Source: Yinghuangia elevatio (GTDB lineage: Bacteria > Actinomycetota > Actinomycetes > Streptomycetales > Streptomycetaceae). From it: a stretch of 64,000 nt of DNA. A program made the position numbers and the translations under genes. The stretch is from contig NZ_JBEZFP010000003.1 of NCBI RefSeq assembly GCF_040649515.1, positions 1-64,000 on the forward strand, read 5' to 3'. Of the stretch, positions 43,474 to 50,506 are shown in pieces (within the stretch, counting starts at the first letter, position 1; each line of letters begins with the position of its first letter). Under the pieces are notes generated by a model, which was not told the origin of the DNA, ran no database searches, and worked only from the letters and a program-made list of their open reading frames with translations.

Positions 43474-43550
43474 GGCGCCAGCGTAGTTTCCTCCGGATGC
43501 CGTGGCGAGGGTTCTCCGTCCGCAACACGGTGAATGAGCAAAATGTGTGA

Positions 43551-44381
43551 ATGGCACCTTATATCAGCGAGTTCGCCGCCACACCGTCGTTGTTCGGCAT
43601 CGACAACGGCCAGGGCGCCCGGCAGTTCGCGGAGCTGGGCTTCGCGCTGGTGCTCACGTCGCTCCTGGGCTGGGAGCGCGAGGCACGGCAGAAGAGCGCC
43701 GGGATGCGGACCCACACCCTTGTCGGAGTGGGCAGCGCGCTGTTCATGGAGGTGTCGATCCACGGCTTCGGCGCCACTGAGGGACTGCCCGGAGTCTCGT
43801 TGGACCCGTCGCGCGTCGCCGCCCAGATCGTGTCGGGGATCGGCTTCATCGGCGGCGGGCTGATCTTCGTCAAGCGCGACATCGTGCGCGGCCTCACCAC
43901 GGCCGCGACGATCTGGTTCGCGTGCGCGATCGGGATGGCGTGCGGCGGCGGCCTGCCGCTGCTCGCGGGCGGGGCGACGCTCCTCTACTTCGTCATCCTG
44001 CGGGGCATGCCGGTGCTGACCGCGCGGATCCTGCCGGACACCGCGTACGGCGCAATCGAGTTGCGGCTGCGCTACGTCCAGAGGCGCGGCGTGCTCGGCC
44101 GCGCGCTGGCCATCTGCACGCAGCACGGTTTCCAGGTCACCGACGTGCGCACCGAACCCGGCGGCACCGACTGGCAGCCGGAGCACGCCGGCGGCGGCTA
44201 CCGCAGGTCCGGCGAGGAGGACGACCAGGACGACGGGACGGAGCACGGCGGCGGTGCCGCCACCGCCGTGCTCCTGCGCTTGGAGGGCACCGGCCCTGCG
44301 CATCCGCTGGTCGAGGAGCTGTCCGAACTGGACGACATGCGCGCGGTGTCGCTCGGAGTGCGCTCGGACGCGACCGAGTAG
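43551..44381 (+). CDS. MgtC/SapB-family membrane protein
   Basis: A 276-aa inner-membrane protein of the MgtC/SapB family. About five N-terminal helices are visible, with LLGWEREARQKSAGMRTHTL and VSGIGFIGGGLIFVKRD, the family's best conserved motifs. A C-terminal ACT-like cytoplasmic domain (about residues 160-270) is interrupted by an acidic/Gly-rich insert (EEDDQDDGTEHGGG). Relatives are linked to magnesium limitation, membrane potential and survival in hosts; the biochemical role is unclear. The ATG at 43551 has no clear ribosome-binding site. No Mg-ATPase gene is adjacent. Confidence 0.88.
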   Translation: MAPYISEFAATPSLFGIDNGQGARQFAELGFALVLTSLLGWEREARQKSAGMRTHTLVGVGSALFMEVSIHGFGATEGLPGVSLDPSRVAAQIVSGIGFIGGGLIFVKRDIVRGLTTAATIWFACAIGMACGGGLPLLAGGATLLYFVILRGMPVLTARILPDTAYGAIELRLRYVQRRGVLGRALAICTQHGFQVTDVRTEPGGTDWQPEHAGGGYRRSGEEDDQDDGTEHGGGAATAVLLRLEGTGPAHPLVEELSELDDMRAVSLGVRSDATE

Positions 44382-44455
44382 CCGGCTACTCCCCGGATAC
44401 TCTCCCGGCCGCCGCGGACGCTCCCCGCCGCCAGTTGCCTACTCCTACTCCTGGC

Positions 44456-46168
44456 CTACTCCTCGACGAGGTCCGCGGCCTTGGCGCCGGTGGCGACCGC
44501 CCGGATCACCTTGCCGGTCGGCGTGCGCGGCAGCGGGGTCGTGCGGATCTCCCAGTGCGTGGGCACCTTGTAGTACGCGAGGCGTTCGCGCACGTACGCG
44601 GCCAGCGCCTCCGACTCCAGCTCCGCCCCCGGGCGGGGCACCACGATGGCCTTCGCCTCCTCACCGAGGTCGTGGTGCGGTACGCCGACCACCACCGACT
44701 CCGCGACGTCCGGGTGTGCGTCGAGGCAATGCTCGATCTCCGCCGGGTAGATGTTCTCGCCGCCGCGCAGGATCAGGTCGGAGCGGCGCGTCGCCATGAA
44801 GAACTGGCCGTCGCGCGCGTACCCCAGGTCACCGGTGCGCAGCCAGCGGTCGGGGGTGATCGACTTGGCGGTGGCCTCGGCGTTGCGCCAGTACTCCAGC
44901 ATGACGAGAGGGCTGCGGATCCAGATCTCGCCCTCCTCGCCGTCCGCGAGGCGCTGCCCGTCCTCGCCGTGCACCTCGACCTGCACGGTGGGCACCGCGG
45001 CGCCGATCGCGCCCGGCATCGACTCCAGTTGCGCGGCCCCGGCGGAGGTGGCCACGCCCCCGCTCTCGGTCAGGCCGTAGCCGACGCCCATCGCACCCTT
45101 GGCGTGCGGAAAGACCTGCTGAAGACGGGTGATCAGCTCAGGTGCGAACGACGCGCTGCCGCCGCCGAGCCGGGTGACCGACGACAGGTCGAACGCGCCG
45201 GAGTCGGGGTGGTTCACGACCCGCCAGCCGACGGTGGGCACGAGGGACCAATTGGTGCAGCGTTCGCGCTCGATCGTGGCGAGCACCGAGGGCACGTCGA
45301 AGCGGCCGCTGTAGAGCACCATCGTGTGGCCGTCGGCGAGCGCCGCCACGGCACCGGCGAGCAGCCCCGACACGTGGAAGAACGGGCTGTTGACCAGCCA
45401 GCGCCCGGGCCGCGCGGCGGCGGCGCGGCGCTCCTCGGGCAGGTGGGCGATGCCGCGCGCGGCGAGCAGCGCCTGCACGTTCTGCATGGCGATGACGTTG
45501 CGGTGGGTCAGGACGGCGCCCTTGGGGCGGCCGGTGGTGCCGGAGGTGTAGAGAATGACCGCGGCGGCGTCCTCGTCGTCGGGGCCGGCCGGGAGTTCGG
45601 CGTCCGGGGCGTAGCCGACCAGGTCGGCGAACCCGCTCTCCATCTCGACGACGGGCACCGGCGGTTCCGGCAGGCGCTCGAGCCGGCGCCGGTCGGCGAC
45701 GAGCACCTTCGGCTCGCAGTCGGCGAGGCCGTAGCGGATCTCGTCGCCCGCCCACCAGCCGTTCATGCCGACGGCGACGGCGCCGAGGGCCACCGTGGCC
45801 CAGAAGGTGACGAGCCATTCGGGGCGGTTGTTGGACAGGAGCGCCACCCGGTCGCCGGGTCCGACGCCGTAGCGCTCGCGCAGTGCGCAGGCGACGGAGG
45901 CCACCGCTCGCGCGTGCTCGGCGTACGTCCACCGGGTCCCGTCGTCGTGCACGAGGTACTCGCGGTCGCCGAAGGCCGCCGAGTCGGCGACGAAGGACGC
46001 GAGCGACCGCCGCCGGTGCGCGAGCACCCGCATGGTGACGCCGAGGACGTCCTCCTCGGCCAGTTCGAAGGGGGAACCGGGAGCGGTCAGCGCGGCCATC
46101 GGGTCGGCGGCCGAGCCGGATGCGGAGGACGCCGGTGCGGGAACGGAACCGGGGGTGGAGATCGCCAT
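44456..46168 (-). CDS. Acyl-CoA synthetase (AMP-forming)
   Basis: A 570-aa ANL-family acid-CoA ligase. Key motifs are the P-loop-type ILYTSGTTGRPKGAVLTHRN, GVGYGLTESGGVAT, and the C-terminal TGDLGYARDGQFFMATRRSD, LRGGENIYPAEIE and TPTGKVIRA with the adenylation Lys. The N-terminal 45 residues are Ala/Pro-rich. The ATG at 46168 is the frame's first start. It is a single gene, convergent with the MgtC-family gene. Class members act on medium- to long-chain or aromatic acids, and the sequence alone does not decide between them. Confidence 0.9.
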   Translation of the reverse strand: MAISTPGSVPAPASSASGSAADPMAALTAPGSPFELAEEDVLGVTMRVLAHRRRSLASFVADSAAFGDREYLVHDDGTRWTYAEHARAVASVACALRERYGVGPGDRVALLSNNRPEWLVTFWATVALGAVAVGMNGWWAGDEIRYGLADCEPKVLVADRRRLERLPEPPVPVVEMESGFADLVGYAPDAELPAGPDDEDAAAVILYTSGTTGRPKGAVLTHRNVIAMQNVQALLAARGIAHLPEERRAAAARPGRWLVNSPFFHVSGLLAGAVAALADGHTMVLYSGRFDVPSVLATIERERCTNWSLVPTVGWRVVNHPDSGAFDLSSVTRLGGGSASFAPELITRLQQVFPHAKGAMGVGYGLTESGGVATSAGAAQLESMPGAIGAAVPTVQVEVHGEDGQRLADGEEGEIWIRSPLVMLEYWRNAEATAKSITPDRWLRTGDLGYARDGQFFMATRRSDLILRGGENIYPAEIEHCLDAHPDVAESVVVGVPHHDLGEEAKAIVVPRPGAELESEALAAYVRERLAYYKVPTHWEIRTTPLPRTPTGKVIRAVATGAKAADLVEE

Positions 46169-46629
46169 ATGCGGACCCTAGGAATGCTTGACCGAGTCAG
46201 TCAAGTGGTCGCGGTGTGCGAACAGGCCACACCGACCCGGCCGCATCCCCGCAGGTTGGCACGTGTTGCATGCCCGGAGACCGCGTACGCGTCCCCGCAG
46301 TCACCCCCTTTTGCCGCCACGCCGAGCGGCGCCCACCCAAGTCCCGCCTGACGCATCGTCAGATCAACCGCCTCGCCCCACGCCGCCCCCGACGCGCACC
46401 TGGAGGCCGCCGCGACACCCGCGCCGCCGTAGCCCGAACAATTTCGAGGGCATCCAGCATGGCTCGATTCCCCACCCTCCGATACCCGCCCCCGACTCCT
46501 CAGCGGCTCAGCGGCTCAGCGGCTCAGCGGCTCAGCGGCGTTGGCATACCCTGCCCCGGTAGGCTACGTCGGGAGATCGGGCGGCGGCTCAGGTCATGCC
46601 ACGCGGGAGTTCGAGGAGGGAGCGGGCGG
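46169..46629. other. Divergent intergenic region with 8-bp repeats
   Basis: A 461-bp region between the minus-strand acyl-CoA synthetase and the plus-strand DUF6153 gene. Five perfect copies of ctcagcgg run from 46499 to 46538. I see no gene and no clear promoter. Confidence 0.6.
46499..46538. repeat. 5 x 8-bp perfect tandem repeat
   Basis: The unit ctcagcgg is repeated five times without a change, ending 91 bp before the DUF6153 gene. Confidence 0.95.
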
Positions 46630-47040
46630 ATGCGCATTGCGTCGACACTGTGCCGTCTCCTCCTCTTCGCGCTGATCCTGCTCGGCACCACCGGGATGCA
46701 CACGATCGGGCATCCACCGGAGGCGCGGGCCGCTTCCGGCGCCGAGGCGACGCATCCGAGTGCGGCGGTCTGTCCTGACGGGCACTGCCCCTCCCCCGGT
46801 GCGAGCTTCGGCAGCGGCGAACACGACATGCCCGCGCGGCACGGCGGCGGCACGGATCCGATGTCGCTGTGCCTTGCCGTCGCTCTGGCCGCGTTCGTAC
46901 TGGCCGTCACGTGGTTCGCGGTACGCCGCCGGGCGCGCGAGCACGTACGGTCCGCGCGCGGCGCCTGGGGCCGCCTCGTCTCGGGGCTGCCGCCGCCGAG
47001 ACCTCCCGACCTCTCCCGACTCGCAGTGCTGCGGATATAG
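46630..47040 (+). CDS. DUF6153-like small membrane protein
   Basis: A 136-aa protein with an N-terminal hydrophobic segment (LCRLLLFALILLGTTGMHTI), a Cys/His/Met-containing extracytoplasmic middle (residues about 30-78, with CPDGHCPSPG and EHDMPARHGGG), and a second helix (CLAVALAAFVLAVTWFAV) before a basic tail. The His/Met/Cys content is typical of metal-handling envelope proteins. The ATG at 46630 follows GAGGAGGGAGCGG. It is followed 116 bp later by a DUF305 lipoprotein, a pairing seen near copper-handling genes. Function is inferred only. Confidence 0.7.
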   Translation: MRIASTLCRLLLFALILLGTTGMHTIGHPPEARAASGAEATHPSAAVCPDGHCPSPGASFGSGEHDMPARHGGGTDPMSLCLAVALAAFVLAVTWFAVRRRAREHVRSARGAWGRLVSGLPPPRPPDLSRLAVLRI

Positions 47041-47156
47041 GCCGACGCGCGTCGGCGGGCGAGCACGCCCGCCCACGTACCGGCCTGTCCGCCGCCGCGC
47101 GTGCGGCAGTTGATCCGCGGCGCGGCGAACACCGAAGAGTTTCGGGAGATATACGT

Positions 47157-47873
47157 ATGAAGCGCCGTACCACGCGCACCCTGTCACTGTCCGCGATCGC
47201 CCTCTCGGGCGCCCTCGTCCTGGTCGCCTGCGGAGGCGACGACACGGACGGCATGGACCACGCCAAGGGCGGCTCGGGCTCGGGTTCCGCCCCCGCGGCC
47301 GCGCCGGGCGCGTCCCAGGGCGGGTTCAACGACGCCGACGTGATGTTCGCGCAGATGATGATCCCGCACCACGAGCAGGCCGTGGAGATGGCGAAGGTCG
47401 TGCTCGCCAAGACGGCCGACGCCGACGTACGCCGCCTGGCGACCGCGATCGAGGCGGCGCAGGCCCCCGAGATCGCGCTCATGGAGGGCTGGCTCGCCGC
47501 ATGGGGCAAACCGGCCGACGCGTCCGGCGGCATGGACCACGGGTCCGGCGGTGACGGCATGATGTCGGACGCCGACATGGACCGGTTCCGCGCCGCGGCC
47601 GGCGCCGAACTCGACCGGCAGTTCCTGGAGATGATGATCGTGCACCACAACGGCGCGATCGCGATGGCCGAGGAGGAGTTGGCCAAGGGCGTGAACCCGG
47701 AGGCCCGCAAGCTGGCGGAGGCGATCAAGTCGTCGCAGGCGGCGGAGGTCCAGGAGATGCAGCGGCTGCTGACCGCGCGTCCGGGGGCGCCGGGTGGCGC
47801 GTCCGGCGGCACGTCCGGCCCGGCCTCGTCACCGGCTTCCGCCCCGGCGGCCGCGACCGGCGGACACCACTGA
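47157..47873 (+). CDS. DUF305 lipoprotein
   Basis: A 238-aa exported lipoprotein. The signal peptide ends in the lipobox LVACG at about residue 25. A Gly/Ser/Ala-rich linker leads to two DUF305 helical units containing MMIPHHEQAVEMA and MMIVHHNGAIAMA. DUF305 proteins have paired-His motifs and are thought to bind metal, probably copper. Between the units lies a Met/His-rich GGMDHGSGGDGMM. The ATG at 47157 has GGGAG upstream. It is probably in one operon with the DUF6153 gene and ends in a strong hairpin. Confidence 0.88.
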   Translation: MKRRTTRTLSLSAIALSGALVLVACGGDDTDGMDHAKGGSGSGSAPAAAPGASQGGFNDADVMFAQMMIPHHEQAVEMAKVVLAKTADADVRRLATAIEAAQAPEIALMEGWLAAWGKPADASGGMDHGSGGDGMMSDADMDRFRAAAGAELDRQFLEMMIVHHNGAIAMAEEELAKGVNPEARKLAEAIKSSQAAEVQEMQRLLTARPGAPGGASGGTSGPASSPASAPAAATGGHH

Positions 47874-47883
47874 CGGGAGAGCA

Positions 47884-47920
47884 GGGGCGGTCCGGTACGC
47901 AACACGTGCCGGACCGCCCC
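47884..47920 (+). terminator. Hairpin terminator after the DUF305 gene
   Basis: GGGGCGGTCCGG (47884-47895) and CCGGACCGCCCC (47909-47920) make a perfect 12-bp stem with a 13-nt loop, 10 nt after the stop codon. Confidence 0.85.
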
Positions 47921-47978
47921 AACCTCACACGACTGCCGCCGATGTCGCCGCCCTGCGGAGGCGGCCTGAGGAAACGTC

Positions 47979-48647
47979 TCAGCGCGGTTCCAGCATCGGG
48001 ATCAGCACGTTGTCGACCATGCGCGTGACGTCCTCGCGCGTGGGCGCGGTGTCGTTGGCCATGTAGAGCTGCCCGATCATGGCCGGTCCGGCGATCAGGC
48101 ACTCGTACGCGTCGGCCCCCGCCCGCGCCTCGCCGCGCCCGATCGCGCCCTGGACGACCTGACGCAGGAGGCCGATGGCCGGGTCGACGGCGCGCTCCTT
48201 CCAGAGGCGCCTCAGCTCGACGCATCCGCTCGCGCCTCCGCAGACCGCGCGGAGTGCGATGCCCAACGGACCGGTGCAGCCGACCGCGTACGAGTACATG
48301 ACGCTGAGCAGGTCCTCGCGCAGATCCCCGACGAGCTCGTGCTTCTCCGGCGACGGAAGCGCGTCCGCGAGGCAGTCCACGATCATCGACGGCTTGTCCG
48401 CCCACCGGCGGTACAGCGTCGACTTGCCGGTCCCGGCCCGGGCGGCGACGCCCTCGAACGTCAAGGCGTCGTAGCCGCGTTCGGCCAGTTCCTCGACCAC
48501 CGCCACGCTGATTGCACGTGCCAGCACCTGACCGCGCCGACGCGGGAAGCGGCGGTGGTCGCAGCCGACCCCGGCGGCGACGTCGTGGATCGCGCCCTTC
48601 GGTACGTCCACACGGACGTCGGCCGGCACAGCCTGTACTTCGGTCAT
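47979..48647 (-). CDS. TetR-family transcriptional regulator
   Basis: A 222-aa TetR/AcrR-type repressor. The helix-turn-helix is at about residues 42-90 (ARAISVAVVEELAERGYDAL, VAARAGTGKSTLYRRWADKP). The all-helical C-terminal ligand domain follows to the end. The first 35 residues form an extension without known motif. The ATG at 48647 follows GGAGGG. It is divergent from a DHA2-type efflux gene, with a 20-bp palindrome between them, so it is the likely local repressor of that pump. Confidence 0.9.
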   Translation of the reverse strand: MTEVQAVPADVRVDVPKGAIHDVAAGVGCDHRRFPRRRGQVLARAISVAVVEELAERGYDALTFEGVAARAGTGKSTLYRRWADKPSMIVDCLADALPSPEKHELVGDLREDLLSVMYSYAVGCTGPLGIALRAVCGGASGCVELRRLWKERAVDPAIGLLRQVVQGAIGRGEARAGADAYECLIAGPAMIGQLYMANDTAPTREDVTRMVDNVLIPMLEPR

Positions 48648-48674
48648 CCGTCTGCCCTCCGGATTCCATCGTAC

Positions 48675-48694
48675 AGAAAACGTTTGCGTTCTCT
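48675..48694. promoter_or_regulatory. TetR-type operator candidate
   Basis: AGAAAACG-TTTG-CGTTCTCT is a 20-bp imperfect palindrome (7 of 8 arm positions pair) in the 140-bp gap between the TetR and efflux genes, 28 bp upstream of the regulator start. Confidence 0.55.
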
Positions 48695-48787
48695 AAGTGC
48701 GTTGCCTACTGTGTTGAAAGTACGGAACCGTCCTCTAATTCCGACACCCTGAACCACCTGAACACCGGAATCCTGTGAGGTAGCAGC

Positions 48788-50311
48788 ATGTCAACGGCAC
48801 CCCCAGAGGTGGCCGCCACCACGGCATCCCCCGCAGCGCCGGGCCGGAAGGTACATCCGGGCCTCGCGCTGGCCGTCCTTGCGGGTGCGCAGCTCATGAT
48901 CGTGCTCGACGCCACGATCGTGAACATCGCCCTTCCGGACATCCGAGAGGCGCTCGGCTTCTCCGAGGCCTCGCTGACCTGGGTGATGAACGCCTACACG
49001 CTCACGTTCGGCGGCCTGCTGCTGCTCGGCGGGCGGCTCGGCGACCTGGTCGGCCGTCGCAAGATCTTCATCTACGGCCTGCTGGTCTTCACGCTGGCCA
49101 GTCTCCTCGGCGGCTTCGCGCAGAACGAGGCGACGCTGCTGGCGGCCCGCGCCCTCCAGGGCGTCGGCGGCGCGATGACCGCGCCGGCGGTGCTGTCGCT
49201 GGTCACCACCACGTTCAAGGAAGGCGCCGAACGCAACAAGGCGCTCGGCGTGTACGCGGCCGTGTCCGGCATGGGCGCCGCGGTCGGCCTGCTGGCCGGC
49301 GGCTTCCTGACCGAGTACGCCAACTGGCGCTGGGTCATGTTCGTCAACGTGCCGATCGGCGTGGCGCTCGCCCTGGCCATCCCGCGCGTGTTCCCGGCGG
49401 ACGTCGTCGTCGACTCCGGCCGCGGGCTGGGCCGCTTCGACATCCCCGGCGCGGTCACCTCGACCGTGGGTGTGTCGGCCCTGGTGTACGGCTTCATCCG
49501 GGCCGCCGAAAAGAGCTGGACCGACTCGGTGACGCTCACCGCCTTCGTCCTGGCCGCCGTGTTCATCGCGGGGTTCCTCGCGATCGAACTGCGCACCCGC
49601 GAACCGCTGCTGCCGCTGCGGCTGTTCCTCAACAAGACGCGGACCGGCGGCTACCTGGTGATGATGCTCGCGGGCGCGGGCATGATGAGCACCTTCTTCT
49701 TCCTGACGCTGTTCATGCAGGAGGACTCGCTGCTCGACCTGTCGCCGGTGCTCGCGGGTACCGCGTACCTGCCGCTGACCGTCGGCGTCATAACGTCCGC
49801 GCAGATCACGTCGCGCCTGATCACCACCAAGGGTCCGCGCCCGTTCCTGATCGTCGGACCGCTCATCGCGGGCATCGGCCTGCTGTGGCTGTCGTTCCTG
49901 GAGACGGACTCGACGTATTGGACCGGCATCCTCCCGGGCGTGCTCCTGATGGGCATGGGCATGGGCGCGGTGTTCGTGTCGATCATGACGACGGCGACCG
50001 CGGGTATCGCGCCCGAGGACGCCGGCATCGGCTCTGCGGTGCTGAACGTGACGCAGCAGATCGGCGGCACGATCGGCCTCGCGGTCCTGGCGACCATCTC
50101 CACGCAGGCGCTCAAGGACGACCTCAAGGACCAGGTGTCCAAGGCCGGCGAGGTCACCCCCGCGGTGCAGGCGCACGCCATGACGGCGGGCTGGACCGCC
50201 GCGATCCTGGCCGCGTCGATCATGTTGTTCGCGTCGGCGCTGATCGCCTTCGCCCTCGTGCGCATCCGCCGCGAGGACGTCGTCGTGGACCCGAGTGCCG
50301 TGACCCACTGA
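48788..50311 (+). CDS. DHA2-family MFS multidrug exporter
   Basis: A 507-aa, 14-helix major-facilitator exporter of the EmrB/QacA (DHA2) type. LMIVLDATIVNIALPDI in helix 1 carries the DHA2-specific Asp. GRLGDLVGRRKIFIYG is motif A, and the helix-5 region holds a motif C-like VSGMGAAVGLLAGGFL. It exports cationic or aromatic toxic compounds by proton antiport. The ATG at 48788 is preceded by GAGG 8-11 nt upstream. It is divergent from its presumed repressor; a second GyrB lies convergent downstream. Confidence 0.92.
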   Translation: MSTAPPEVAATTASPAAPGRKVHPGLALAVLAGAQLMIVLDATIVNIALPDIREALGFSEASLTWVMNAYTLTFGGLLLLGGRLGDLVGRRKIFIYGLLVFTLASLLGGFAQNEATLLAARALQGVGGAMTAPAVLSLVTTTFKEGAERNKALGVYAAVSGMGAAVGLLAGGFLTEYANWRWVMFVNVPIGVALALAIPRVFPADVVVDSGRGLGRFDIPGAVTSTVGVSALVYGFIRAAEKSWTDSVTLTAFVLAAVFIAGFLAIELRTREPLLPLRLFLNKTRTGGYLVMMLAGAGMMSTFFFLTLFMQEDSLLDLSPVLAGTAYLPLTVGVITSAQITSRLITTKGPRPFLIVGPLIAGIGLLWLSFLETDSTYWTGILPGVLLMGMGMGAVFVSIMTTATAGIAPEDAGIGSAVLNVTQQIGGTIGLAVLATISTQALKDDLKDQVSKAGEVTPAVQAHAMTAGWTAAILAASIMLFASALIAFALVRIRREDVVVDPSAVTH

Positions 50312-50350
50312 GTCGACGGGAGTTGACGGCGGTCGACGGGAGTTGACGGC
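50312..50350. repeat. 19-bp direct repeat after the MFS gene
   Basis: gtcgacgggagttgacggc occurs at 50312-50330 and 50332-50350, one base apart, just beyond the MFS stop codon. Confidence 0.9.
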
Positions 50351-50422
50351 AAGGCACCGGCCGTCCGGCCGCGCGCACGGTACGCACCCGGCGCGCGGCC
50401 TCGGGTGGCCGACCGGATGCCC

Positions 50423-50455
50423 GGGCCGGGTGGTGGATCTTCCGCCACCCGGCCC
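50423..50455 (+). terminator. Hairpin terminator after the MFS gene
   Basis: GGGCCGGGTGG (50423-50433) and CCACCCGGCCC (50445-50455) form a perfect 11-bp stem with an 11-nt loop, followed by TTCGTCGTT. Confidence 0.75.
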
Positions 50456-50506
50456 TTCGTCGTTCCCGGGCGGGGGCCCGGGCCGGGCCCGCCCGGTGAC
50501 GGCAGG

